A stretch of DNA of 64,000 bases, from NCBI GenBank assembly GCA_963575745.1, contig CAUYUJ010000727.1, forward strand, positions 1 to 64,000, written 5' to 3'. Both the position numbers and the translations under genes were made by a program. How positions within the stretch are numbered: the first letter of the stretch is position 1; the number at the start of each line of letters is the position of its first letter. The DNA is from Prorocentrum cordatum (Eukaryota; Sar; Dinophyceae; Prorocentrales; Prorocentraceae). The notes below the pieces were generated by a model. That model ran no database searches, was not told the origin of the DNA, and worked only from the letters and a program-made list of their open reading frames with translations. This document shows positions 10,900 through 20,378 of this stretch, piece after piece.

Positions 10900-12113
10900 G
10901 GCTAGAGCTCCCAGGGGGCTCTAACATAGCAAGTTAGAGTATGTTAGAGCTCCCTGGGAGCTCTGACATGGCATGTCAGAGCCCCGTGGGAGCTCTAACA
11001 TGGCATGTTAGAGCTCCCTGGGAGCTGAAACATGCAAGGTATGAGCTCCCAGGGAACTCCCTGGCACCTCGAACCTAGCAGGTTAGACCTTCCAGGGAGC
11101 TCTAACATGGCATGATAGAGCCCCAGGGAGCGCTAACATGTTATGTTGGCACTCCCAGGGAGCTCTAACATGGCACGTTATATTATGTTAGAGCTCCCTG
11201 GGAGCTCTAACATCGCATGTTAGAGCTCCAATTGAGCTCTAACATAGCATGTTATATTATGTTAGAGCTCCCTGGGAGCTCTACCATCGTATGTTAGAGC
11301 CCCGTGGGAGCTCTATCATCGTATGTTAGAACTCCGTGGGACCTCTAACATGTCATGTTATAGCTCCCTGGGGGCTGAAGCATGTCATGTAAGAGCTCCC
11401 AGGGAACTCCCTGGCACCTCTAACCTAGCATATTAGACCTCGCAGGGAGCTCCAACATGGCATGACAGAGCTCCAGGAAGTTCTAACATGTTATGTTGGC
11501 ACTCCCAGGGAGCTCTAACATGGCATGTTAGAGCTCCAGCGGAGCTCTAACATAACATGTTAGAGTATGTTAGAGCTCCCTGGGAGCTCGAACATCGTAT
11601 GTTAGAGCTCCATTAGAACTCCAATGGGGCTCTAACATAGCATGTTAGAGTATGCCAGAGCTCCCTGGGAGCTGTAACATCTCATGTTAGAGCTCCGTGG
11701 GAGCTCTAACACGGCGGCGGCGGCGGCGGCGGGTAGGTTAGAGCGACCAGGGAGCTCTAACCTAGCATGTTAGAGCTCCCAGGGAGCTCTAACATGCTAT
11801 GTTCGACCTCCCATATCAGAGCTCCCTGGGAGCTCTAACATACCGAGCTCCAACGGAGCTCTAACATAGCATGTTAGTGTATGTTAGAGCTCCCCGCGAG
11901 CTCTAACATGGCGTGTTCGAGCTCCGTGGGAGCTCGCACATGCTCTAACATGCTATGTTAGAGCTCCCAGGGAGCTCTAACATGGCTTGTTAGAGCTCCA
12001 ACGGAGCTCTAACATAGCATGTTAGAGTATGTCAGAGCTCACTGGGAGCTCTAACATGGCATGTTAGAGCTCCGTGTGAGCTCTAACATGGCATGTTAGA
12101 GCTCCCGGCCTCC
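10900..12113. repeat. Palindromic 32-bp satellite, array D
   Basis: About 1.2 kb of the GAGCTC-centred family. It includes a (GGC)n-GGGTAGG block near 11,705 followed by the same order of variant units as at about 5,985-6,130 in array A, so the higher-order repeat is shared between arrays separated by several kilobases. Confidence 0.94.
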
Positions 12114-12309
12114 TCGTCGGAAGCGGCCCCCTCGACTGGCTGGGATTAGGGCTGGTTTAGGTTGATGTTTTTGATGCGTTTTTGATGTGAGTATGGTCTT
12201 TCGATTGTGATTATGACGATGTCCTGTTTTTCTGATTGTGAAGATGACGGTGCTTATGACGATGATAATGATAATTTCGAATGGCGACTATCCGATCGTA
12301 TATATACAA

Positions 12310-12400
12310 TCAACATCATCTCCATCACCATCATCACCATCATCCATCACCATCATCACCACCATCATCACCATCATCATCATCATCACGACCACGACGA
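12310..12400. repeat. (CAT/CAC)n microsatellite
   Basis: Short imperfect CATCATCAC run between palindrome arrays D and E, preceded by about 190 bp of AT-richer DNA in which I see no gene. Confidence 0.85.
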
Positions 12401-12477
12401 CGACGATGGCGGGGGGACGGCATGCGGATGTGCCCAATGGGACGACGACGACGACGACGGCGGGGGGGACGGCTCGA

Positions 12478-12935
12478 TGGGAGCTCTAACGTGCTATGTT
12501 AGAGGTCACATCGAGTATGGGAGGCAACTCTAACATGCTGCTAACATAGCAAGTTAAAGTATGTTGGAGCTCCTTGGGAGTTCTGACATCGTATGTTAGA
12601 ACTCAGTGGGACCTCTAACATGTCATGTTATATATAGCTCACTGGGAGCTGAAACATGTGATGTAAGAGCTCCCAGGGACCCCCCTGGCACCTCTAACCT
12701 TGCATGTTAGACCTCCCAGGGAGCTCTAACATTGCATGTTAGAGCTCCAACGGAGCTCTAACATAGCACGTTAGATTATATTAGAGCTCCCTGGGAGCTC
12801 TAACATCGCATGTTAGAGCCCCCGTGGAGCTCTAACATAGCAGGTTAGATTATAGAAGAGCCCCAAAATGGAGCTCTGACATCGTATGTTAGAGCTCCGT
12901 GGGAGCTCTAACATGATATGATAGAACTCCGTGGA
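12478..12935. repeat. Palindromic 32-bp satellite, array E
   Basis: About 460 bp of diverged GAGCTC-centred units. It ends 290 bp before the second copy of the coiled-coil gene, mirroring the position of array B/C around the first copy. Confidence 0.9.
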
Positions 12936-13219
12936 CGCACGAAGTCAGCGCCTGAAATCAATATAGCAACACCTGCTCCCAAAACGAAGTAGTCGAGGAT
13001 CGAGCTCGAGGTGGGGCTCCGACAGGTGGGCGCCGTGGGGGCCATAAGGAGCATCCCCAATTTGCAAACAAACCCAGAGCCTTCCAAAACTTCAGGAGCC
13101 ATATTCCAGCCCCCTGCGCCGCGTCAGCGCGGCGAAAGAGCCAGCGCGCGAGCCAGGCTGCACGCCTCCGACATCGGCTACCAGACGCCCATGCGAGGTC
13201 ACTTGTCCTGCTGCTGGGC

Positions 13220-14020
13220 TCACTGGTGCTGCTGTTTGTCTTTCTGCTTGAGCTCCTCCACTTTCTGATCGAGCTCCTCGACGTTCTTCTGCAGGTTGCC
13301 CCGTGCCCGCATGAGAGCCGCGAGCATCTGTCCTTGTGCCCGCAGAAGAGCCAGAATCTTATCCATCGTCTCGTCCTTGTTCTGTGCGTTGGTCAAGAAA
13401 TTGAGCATCGTGGTGATAACGGTGGTTAGCCCGTCCTGCTGCTGCTGCTGCGGAAGCTTCTGCTGCCACTGCTGTGCTCCTGCTGTATCAGCTCCTGCTG
13501 TTGCAGCTCCTGATGACGCAGCTCTTGAGCTGTTCCAGCTTTTCCAATTGTCCTTCTCTCCTGCAGCTGTTCCAGCTTCTTGCTGATGGCCTTCGCTTTG
13601 CCATTGCTCTCCTCTGCCCTCTCTGGCCTTGACCTTGGCCTTCTTCGTCGACCTCCAGTCCTCCGCTTCATCGTCTTCCCGCTTCTGGACGTAGCCCGAG
13701 TGGGGCTCCACATTGCTCATGATGGTAGAGCACCATGCGGTCTTGTCCTCATCAGAACCCTGTGGACAAGCATCAAGGAACCAGAGATGCTTAGTCTTTA
13801 CCTTCTTGATGTGGCCCTGCGAAATCTGGCGCGTCGGGGCTGCCCATTTGTCGCACGGTGAACAAAACCACCAGGGCTCATAAGGGTCTCCACTCGTCTT
13901 CGAAACGTACTCCTTAACTTGTAGCCATGGAGCATCAATGCGTCCAGTGTCAGGGTCCATGATGACGGTTTCTGGACATGGGCCAGGAGCCCCCCCTGCG
14001 CTGCCCCCCATTTCTGGCAT
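13220..14020 (-). CDS. Cys/His-motif coiled-coil protein, copy 2 (intact frame)
   Basis: Continuous frame from the ATG at 14020 (MPEMGGSAGG) to the stop at 13220-13222. About 266 residues: an N-terminal module with PWWFCSPCDKWAAPTRQ and a following GHIKK (C-x2-C plus H, zinc-ribbon-like), a charged middle, a Gln/Ala-rich linker containing AATAGADTAG, and a C-terminal coiled coil ending in EELKQKDKQQHQ. The segment DGLTTVITTMLNFLTN is a likely amphipathic helix. It is the intact relative of the broken copy at 8274-9060, and homology continues about 110 bp past the stop. I do not recognise the family. Confidence 0.65.
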   Translation of the reverse strand: MPEMGGSAGGAPGPCPETVIMDPDTGRIDAPWLQVKEYVSKTSGDPYEPWWFCSPCDKWAAPTRQISQGHIKKVKTKHLWFLDACPQGSDEDKTAWCSTIMSNVEPHSGYVQKREDDEAEDWRSTKKAKVKAREGRGEQWQSEGHQQEAGTAAGEKDNWKSWNSSRAASSGAATAGADTAGAQQWQQKLPQQQQQDGLTTVITTMLNFLTNAQNKDETMDKILALLRAQGQMLAALMRARGNLQKNVEELDQKVEELKQKDKQQHQ

Positions 14021-14087
14021 GACAGCCTGCAGGCGCTGCAAGAAGTGCCTTGAGCCGGGGTGCTTGCGCTACAGGGAAGCTGGGTGT

Positions 14088-14414
14088 GCTCTACTACTGC
14101 AGCGGCTGTCGCAGCAGCTGTTGCAGCGGCTGTTGCAGCGGCTGTTGCAGCGGCTGTTGCAGCGAACTTGCGATTCTGTCACTACTGCATTGCAGCCTCA
14201 GGTCGTCCCAGAGGTGAGGTCGAAACGGGAGATCGTCCTCACGCTCGCCAGTTTCTGGGTTGAGCTCTACTACTGCAGCGGCTGTTGCAGCGGCTGTTGC
14301 AGCGGCTGTTGCAGCGTACTGGCGATTCTGCCGCCTCTGCATCGCAACCTCAGCCGTCCCAGAGGTGAGGTCGAAACGGGAGATCGTCCTCACGCTCGCC
14401 AGTTTCTAGGTTGA
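14088..14414. repeat. Tandem duplication, 176-bp period, with CTGTTGCAG expansions
   Basis: Two direct copies: 14088-14263 and 14264-14414. Each starts with GCTCTACTACTGCAGCGG, contains a run of CTGTTGCAGCGG units of different copy number, and ends with the part encoding ETGEREDDLPFRPHLWD. The second copy has fewer repeat units and a one-base difference that puts a TGA after HLWDG. Confidence 0.85.
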
Positions 14415-14613
14415 GATAATGCATTTTCGTCAACGCGCCTGGTACAGAATCGTAGTACGACACCCAGCCTGGCGGAATAAGGTTATCATTCTCCACGGTA
14501 ATCCTCACTGGTTGCACGTTTTTGAACTCCACTGGCAGCTGGATGCACTGGCGCACTGGCGCACTCGAGGCCCTTGTCCCTTGTCCCAGTGTCCCTTGTT
14601 GGTCAACGGTCAA
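14350..14613 (-). CDS. WW-domain-like protein fragment
   Basis: The frame ends at 14350 and has no ATG at its 5' end. Residues IPPGWVSYYDSVPG then MHYLNLETGEREDDLPF have the layout of a WW domain: GW near the start, an aromatic/N core, TGE, and a final Pro; the second Trp of a classic WW domain is replaced. It starts right after the stop of the upstream gene, at three copies of GTTGACC (about 14,600-14,622), so slippage there may have split one longer gene. A second partial copy of its 3' end lies in the tandem duplication. Confidence 0.45.
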   Translation of the reverse strand: MTVDQQGTLGQGTRASSAPVRQCIQLPVEFKNVQPVRITVENDNLIPPGWVSYYDSVPGALTKMHYLNLETGEREDDLPFRPHLWDG

Positions 14614-14616
14614 CGG

Positions 14617-15948
14617 TCAACGGGGCAGCTTCCCCCACCACGTACCACGTCTGGGTAGTGGCCACTGCACGCACAAGACAGCGGAGCTAGGCAGCTTCAC
14701 AAATGGCGCGCATAATGTCCTACAGACATATGGGAAGCTGTATGCGCAGTGCCTGACCGCAAGCCCCTGCTGCGACGCGACCTTGTTGTCAGCACGGGGG
14801 AAGTGCGCGATCACATGCTTTTCAACCTCTCCGCATTGTTTGTCGGGGAAGGACGCGACCACTTGCATCTCATCGTAGCTGAGCTTGTGCCCGCGCATGA
14901 AGCTTCGGTCGTTTCCTCGCCACCCCCATCCTCCATTCCATCGCCATGAAGGGTCGCTCGTCGTGCCGATGTAGACGGAGCGCCCAGAGGCGATGGCACG
15001 ATCGTGGAGGTGCCGCACGCACTTCGTCACTAGACCAACGTCGATGTCGATGAGGGGCTGGTGTACAAACATCGATTGCATGCCGCGACAATCACTAAGC
15101 ACCTGTCGAACGTCCTCCCGGGCGCCTTCCCACATCATCTTAAGCCGCGTCTCTCGGCTGCGCGAGCGCATGCGACGCCTGGCAGGCGCTGTCACGCTTT
15201 TGCCGTTGTCGTCGAAACAGGCGACCTTCGCGAACTGAAATGCGCTGCCGCCATCGACCCCTGCAAAGGCCCTCGGGCTCCGAACTCCAGAGGCCTTGTC
15301 GCCACCGTCGCCGCATCCTGCTGGGCCCTCGACAGCGTCGGTAGGCGGTCCCCCGCGTGAAAGGTCGAGCCCCAGGCGATCTGTGATGAACGAAAATGTG
15401 TCATTGTTCCCCTTGCCCATGCCACCACCATTGACGCCCTCGGCGCTGATGGTGTCATTGGCCATGACCTTGACCTTGACGTTCACGCCGCAAGGCTCTC
15501 GAGCTGCTCCGCCGTCTCCGACGCTCTCTGGAGGAAGCGACGATGCTGATGCTGGATGCACCTGTGCTGGAGAGGGCGATGCTGTCTGGATCTCGCAGGC
15601 CCTGATCTCTGGAGGCGATGCCGGCGGCTCTTGCAAGCCCTTATCTCTGGAGGAAGCGGTGCTGTCTGGATCTCGCGCTGCTCTGCGGGTGCCGCCAGCG
15701 GCGCCCGCGCCCGCTGCAAAACCTCCCTGGTTGGCTTGTTGCGGACTCGCAGCGGAGGCGGCCACGGTCCGAACGTCCACAGCAACTCTGGCTTCAACAT
15801 AGAGCGTCATACCTTCAGTGGCCTCGTCATCCGAGCCGCCGAACATGTCTCGCAGAAGGCAGGCAGACACCGACTCCGAGTCCGCGCTGGGAGACCCCTG
15901 GGATGAGGTGCTGAATAAAGGATCCCCCATGGCTCTTGCCCCAGCCAT
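14617..15948 (-). CDS. GIY-YIG-nuclease-like domain protein
   Basis: Intact frame of 443 codons from ATG at 15948 (MAGARAMGDPLF). Residues 1-270 are low-complexity Ala/Ser/Pro/Gly. Residues about 324-385 resemble a GIY-YIG nuclease: SVYIGTTSDPSWRWNG holds the YIG and the Arg, followed by MRGHKLSYDEMQVVASF and then EVEKHVIAHF with a candidate metal-binding Glu at 374 or 376. The upstream helix VRHLHDRAIASGR fits a DNA-contacting or linker role. Family membership is from motif order only. A degenerate DinoSL-like stretch lies 11-34 nt upstream of the ATG, which supports this start. Confidence 0.6.
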   Translation of the reverse strand: MAGARAMGDPLFSTSSQGSPSADSESVSACLLRDMFGGSDDEATEGMTLYVEARVAVDVRTVAASAASPQQANQGGFAAGAGAAGGTRRAARDPDSTASSRDKGLQEPPASPPEIRACEIQTASPSPAQVHPASASSLPPESVGDGGAAREPCGVNVKVKVMANDTISAEGVNGGGMGKGNNDTFSFITDRLGLDLSRGGPPTDAVEGPAGCGDGGDKASGVRSPRAFAGVDGGSAFQFAKVACFDDNGKSVTAPARRRMRSRSRETRLKMMWEGAREDVRQVLSDCRGMQSMFVHQPLIDIDVGLVTKCVRHLHDRAIASGRSVYIGTTSDPSWRWNGGWGWRGNDRSFMRGHKLSYDEMQVVASFPDKQCGEVEKHVIAHFPRADNKVASQQGLAVRHCAYSFPYVCRTLCAPFVKLPSSAVLCVQWPLPRRGTWWGKLPR

Positions 15949-15958
15949 GGGGAACTAG

Positions 15959-15982
15959 CTTGGGCCAATATGCCAAGATGAT
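15959..15982 (-). other. Possible decayed spliced-leader relic(s)
   Basis: On the minus strand, CATATTGGCCCAAG (15972-15959) matches the last 14 nt of DinoSL at 12 positions. Immediately 5' of it, TCATCTTGGCAT resembles a second, more decayed SL 3' half. Position just upstream of the GIY-YIG-like gene's ATG is as expected for a recycled mRNA. Confidence 0.4.
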
Positions 15983-17600
15983 GTAAGGATGCGAATCCTG
16001 TCGCGGATCTGCTGGGGTGCTCGGGGCTCTGCGGGGTCCTGGGCGCGGTCCCCCAGGGCCCTAGGGCCCTCTCTGGTGGCCTCTCCCCCCTCGCTTGCTG
16101 CGCCCAGCTGGTGGCGACCAGGGAGGTACTGGGCACCAGGAAGCAGAAGGCTAGAGGCTAGCGCAATTCGAACCAGACAGCCCAAGCATCCAAGCGCCTA
16201 GCGCCTAGCGGCGTGGAGAGTGAGACAATCTGCATAAGGAATGCAGTTGATCTGAATATGGGCGTCTTTCTCATCATCTCTGAGCTCAGGGATGCATGGG
16301 AGCGCCTGCGCTCGCTGTTCCAGCCATGCGCAGCACGTGCGCAGAGTCCTATCGTGGGCCCATTTCCACTCGCGCCAGTAACAGATGCTCTCGCGGGCAC
16401 CTTAGCTCAGAGCGTGATGCGCTCCACCCCCCTCCTCCCACCTGGACTCCTCCTCCTGCTCCTCCTCCTAGCCTCGTCCTCGTCATCGTCATCCTGGTTC
16501 CCCCGCGTGGGCCTGCGGGGGCGCCGCGGCCGCCCGCGGCAGCGCCGCCCGCCACCAGGGGCCTGGGGGGTGGGGAGGCGCAGGAGCTGTTGCAGCGGAG
16601 GCGCAGCAGACGGCGAGAGGAGACGAGTCGGAGAAGCTCGCCGTTTTGTTGTCACGCTTCTCTGCATAAACAGCTGTTCCTACGATGCCTGGCCCTATCG
16701 AACCTCGGGCGCGCACCCGCATGCCTATCACTAGGAGCCTAGTGGACAGGCTTCTGCACGCCGAGAGACGGAGGGCGGCGCTCCTCTGGGGAGAGCTTGA
16801 AAGGGAAACTACACATTAAATTACCTGCCTCCAGCACGACAACGGCGGCACGCCGAACGGAGGCGCTGTTGCAGCGGAGCGCTGGCCACAAAGACTCTGC
16901 CGATTCCGTGCAACCGCCCCCATCCCAGCCCCTTCCCATTCCCCTCACCACTGCCATCCCCCTGAGTAAGTCAACTGGCAACCTGAGGCCAGCGAGCTGG
17001 ATGCCAGGGTCCCTGAACGAGTGGCACGCTCCTAAGATGAGACGCGCGAGAGGACAATACCACACACAATACATGTACTTCGTGTTGATATGTGTGCTAA
17101 TCATATACAAACACACACACACACACACACCTCAGTCGTGCAGCCGGCTCAGCATCAAGGAAAACCGCAAGACAATCCCAGTCCGCACAGCGTCAAAGCG
17201 CGTGCGGTGGGCCGCACAGGCATGCCACTGTTACAGTATAAGGCAAACTTCAGGTCACCCGCGCCGAAGGGTATCTGACAGACAGTCACCACCCGACGCG
17301 ACTGGAAGCACTTCGCCGACCGGGTCAGGCGCTCGAGAACTTGCGGTGTTCAGTCATGCTAGCCGCCCACAACCACACTCGAAATGTGTGCGAGGGTGCC
17401 GCGTACTCGAATTGTGTGCGCATCTGTTGCATAGCGGAAGGCAGGGCTTATCCGAGAGGCGCATCTGTGCAGGTCGGCCAAAACTGGCGCTGACAGAAGC
17501 AATGCCTAAACCAGAACTGGCGTGTCGCAGTCGACTGTTGCAGTCTACCAGAAGCGCGCTCGGAGAGGCCCCGCGATTTACTGTGACAGTCTGCGCAAGC
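15983..17600. other. Gene-poor stretch with (CA)n
   Basis: Open frames on both strands here are GC-driven and I cannot support any as genes. The region has a Ser/Pro-coding GTC/CTC-rich patch near 16,440-16,500, two GCTGTTGCAGC motifs (16586-16596, 16865-16875) and a (CA)n run at about 17,106-17,130. An exon of a neighbouring minus-strand gene cannot be excluded. Confidence 0.5.
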
Positions 17601-17602
17601 TG

Positions 17603-18094
17603 TCAGCTGCTCCCAGACGCGGGCTGGTCCCACCGAGGCTCACAGAGTTGCTTTGCCTCATCAGGGTGCGTGTAATACATGGGCGCGACTCTGTCGTGCA
17701 GCGTTTCTGGGTGCGGGCGACTGTAGTAGTTGCCATGGTACCGCACCTGCACGTCCACGAGGATCCCGAAGATGTGCCCCCTGAAACAATAGCCATTGAT
17801 GCTCTGCCTGATGCCGCCGATCTAGTACTTGTACTCGCGCCTGTGGAAGTCCCATTCTGCCTGGATCACAATGTGCGCGTAGTATTGGTGCTGCGGTTGC
17901 ACCAGGCAGAAGACGACGTCTCCTTTCTGCACGGTGGACGCCTCCTTCACGACGCAGCCAGGGCCCGCTTCCGCTGTTGCAGCTTCGATGGGGTGAAAGG
18001 TGCAGAAGTCGTGCGACTGCACCAGAAGCCACATGGAGTTTCCCGAGCTCGGGTACCACACGGGGAAGCCGGCTAGGAGGTACTCATGTATCAT
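17603..18094 (-). pseudogene. S24/S26-like (LexA/signal-peptidase fold) domain, with in-frame TAG
   Basis: Reading from 18094, the peptide has PSSGNSMWLLVQSHDFC, then VQKGDVVFCLVQPQHQYYAH, then (after an in-frame TAG at 17822-17824) IGGIRQSINGYCFRGHIFGI, ending at the TGA at 17603-17605. G-x-SM near the start, a KGD-V turn, a conserved H after a hydrophobic strand, and an N-G ... I-x-G end are the order seen in LexA-type and type I signal peptidase folds, with Ser in GNSM as the candidate nucleophile. The first ATG overlaps the stop of the upstream frame by ATGA, which here more likely marks a one-base frameshift joining the two than translational coupling. The natural composition after the TAG argues for a recent nonsense change. 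Confidence 0.5.
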
Positions 18095-19515
18095 ATTGTT
18101 CCTTCTCCCCGCAGCTTTAATTCCAGAACTAGCTCGTCGGGGTCCGACGCTGCACCCTCGACCAGCGCCCAGTCCTTGTGGAGCGCGGGAATGGCCTCGT
18201 GCGGGGACGACAAAAGAAAGGGTGGAAGGCGCTTCGGCTTGCTCTGCTCGACGATTGCGGCCTCCTCGGGGGGCAACTTTGCGATGGACTTGTCACCTTT
18301 GGACTGCTCCGCCGTCTGACCGACCTTTGCACGTAGTGGGAAGGCTGCCTTGGCTCCTGCAGCTATGCGGGCATTCGTCGTCTGTTCCGCCTGCCGCTTA
18401 AGAAGTTTCCCGCGCTCGATGGGCTCCTCGCTGTGCTTCGCGGTGGCAGAAACCGTCGCCGCCCGCGTGGCTGACCCACGTGGAGCCTGGGATAAGAGCT
18501 GGCGCCGCTCAGCCTCCATGTGTTCCTGCCGCGCTCGCTCTGGCTCGGGCCTGTAGTGGTCCGCCTCCTGTCGCAGCTGCTCTCTCGTCATCGGCGGCGG
18601 CGGCGGCGCGACCCTGCCCGATAAATCGATTGGCCGTGGCGGGCGGGCGGGCATCCGTTTCGGAAGAGGCTGGCCCTCCGCGGGCGCGTCACTGACCCTC
18701 TTCGCTGGCGCGTGCTTGGCCCGCGGAGTCCTTTGTCTCCAATCATCCTCCTCCTGCCGACGCGGAGACGTGAGAGGAGCACCCATCCCGCGCCGTGCAT
18801 GGCTTTCTGGCCGTGTCCGTGCCGTGACAGGAGCACCCCGCGCCGTGCTGCGGGTGCGCTCTCTGCCTCTGCGGGTACGGTCACCATCCTCTCGGGGGGA
18901 GCCGCTGTCGGAGATCACAATCGTGTGGTGCGGATCACCCGACTGCTCGGCCTGGGCCCGCGTTCTGTCGGCCTCCGGCGGAAGCTCCGTCAGCCTGAGC
19001 CCGCCCCTCGCCGCCGTCGGCGGGCCACTAGCGCCTGCGCCCTCACAAGCTGTTGCTGCCTCTCGCCGCCCGCTTGACGCTGTTGCAGCCAACTGGCGCT
19101 GGCGCGGCGACGCCTCTCTCTGGCGACTCTGGGCGTTTGACAGGTGCCGCTGCTGCCTCACCCACCGCTGCAGATCCCACTGGTACCGTGCACAGTCTTC
19201 GATCCCAGTCGCCCCTGGCGGGCTCCGACGCTCCCAGTCTATTATCTCAGTGTTCCACCTGATCTCCTCATCGCTCAACTGCCTGCGTGCGGTCGCGTCC
19301 AGGCATCCGTGGGGTCTCTCCTGGCCCTCCCAGACTCCTGGACGGTCGAAGATCATCATGCCGCCATTGTCCAACTGCTGCTGCTTATGTTGGACCCAGC
19401 GCAGGCGGCGCTCATGATCCAACGCCTCATCGTGCTCGCCCTCCTGACGCGCGAACTTTACATTCAACTCGCACCGCTCCCTCTGGCTCCGCAAGCCTTT
19501 GCGCTGGTTGTGCAA
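18091..19515 (-). CDS. Arg/Gln-rich hypothetical protein, probable N-terminal part of the S24/S26-like gene
   Basis: The frame of about 474 codons has no ATG at its 5' end; the first Met is about 50 codons in (GGMMIFDRPGVW). It is open upstream only to a TAG near 19,527, so the true start may be in an upstream exon; an AG that could act as a 3' splice site lies at that point. The N-terminal third is helical and charged (DEEIRWNTEIIDWERR), the middle is Arg/Pro-rich and disordered, and the end PALHKDWALVEGAASDPDEL looks folded. It runs with a one-base shift into the S24/S26-like domain. AATA codons occur at GCTGTTGCAGC motifs. Confidence 0.45.
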   Translation of the reverse strand: MHNQRKGLRSQRERCELNVKFARQEGEHDEALDHERRLRWVQHKQQQLDNGGMMIFDRPGVWEGQERPHGCLDATARRQLSDEEIRWNTEIIDWERRSPPGATGIEDCARYQWDLQRWVRQQRHLSNAQSRQREASPRQRQLAATASSGRREAATACEGAGASGPPTAARGGLRLTELPPEADRTRAQAEQSGDPHHTIVISDSGSPREDGDRTRRGRERTRSTARGAPVTARTRPESHARRGMGAPLTSPRRQEEDDWRQRTPRAKHAPAKRVSDAPAEGQPLPKRMPARPPRPIDLSGRVAPPPPPMTREQLRQEADHYRPEPERARQEHMEAERRQLLSQAPRGSATRAATVSATAKHSEEPIERGKLLKRQAEQTTNARIAAGAKAAFPLRAKVGQTAEQSKGDKSIAKLPPEEAAIVEQSKPKRLPPFLLSSPHEAIPALHKDWALVEGAASDPDELVLELKLRGEGTI

Positions 19516-19584
19516 GTAATCCTAGGTGCCGACCTGAAGACTAGCCAAAACTGGAGGAGCTGTAGTGTAATTCGACGTCTAACT

Positions 19585-20042
19585 TGATATGTTACACCTC
19601 CCTGGGGATATCCGACATGCTATGTTAGAGCTCCCTGGGATATCTAACATGCTATGTAGGAGCTGCGTGGGAGCTCTAACATGGTATGTTAGAGCTCCCT
19701 GGGAGCTCTGACATCCTCTGGCATGCCATGTTAGAGCTCCATGGGAGCTTTAACATGGTATGTTAGAGCTCCAATGGAGCTCTAACACCCTCTAACATGC
19801 CATGTTAGAGCTCCCAGGGAGCTCTAACATGGCATGTTAGAGCTCCCTGAGAGCTCTAACATGGCATGGTAGAGCTCCCTGTGAGCTCTAACATCATGTA
19901 GCACGCCGTGTTAGAGCTCCAGGTGAGCTATAACATAGCATGTTAGAGCTCCAATGTAGCTCTAACATCCTCTAACCGGACACGTTAGAGCCCCATGGGA
20001 GCTCTAACATGGCATGTTAGAGCTCCATGGGAGCTCTTATCA
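19585..20042. repeat. Palindromic 32-bp satellite, array F
   Basis: About 460 bp of GAGCTC-centred palindrome units, starting about 70 bp upstream of the 5' end of the previous minus-strand frame. It is 6.6 kb from the nearest other array. Confidence 0.93.
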
Positions 20043-20299
20043 GACAGGGGGGGGTACTACAGCTAGCCCAGATTTGGCTGGTCTGACCTGGCGCCAGTTG
20101 CCTTTGCCCTTGCGCGCGTCGTTGCCCTTGCCCTCGGCGCCCTTGCCCATTGCCAGCGCGCGCGCGGCGCGCGGGCAGAGTAGGGAGTCGAGCCGACAGC
20201 TACGGTTACGAGGGAGACAGAGAGAGGGAGAGAGAGATCCCCAAAGTTTTCGGATGAGATCACTGCAGAGGTTTCGACGGGGATGGGAAGGTTGAACTG

Positions 20300-20378
20300 G
20301 GGGGACTGGGGGCTGGGCTGGACTGGGGGCCGGGGGCTGGGCTGGGGGCTGGGGGCTGGGCTGGGGGCTGGGCTGGGC
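20300..20378. repeat. GGGCTGGGCTGG minisatellite
   Basis: G-rich tandem of GGGCTGGGCTGGG/GGGGGCTGG units. The following 300 bp is C-rich and low complexity; overlapping frames there (Pro/Ser-rich on minus) are compositional. Confidence 0.8.

Noticed and set aside
16130-16205. GGTTCGAATT on the minus strand resembles a tRNA T-loop.
   Set aside because: The flanking bases do not form the T stem or an acceptor stem.
18091-18094. ATGA overlap as bacterial-style translational coupling.
   Set aside because: SL relics and an intron in the window point to a dinoflagellate, and the sense of the two peptides suggests one protein split by a frameshift.
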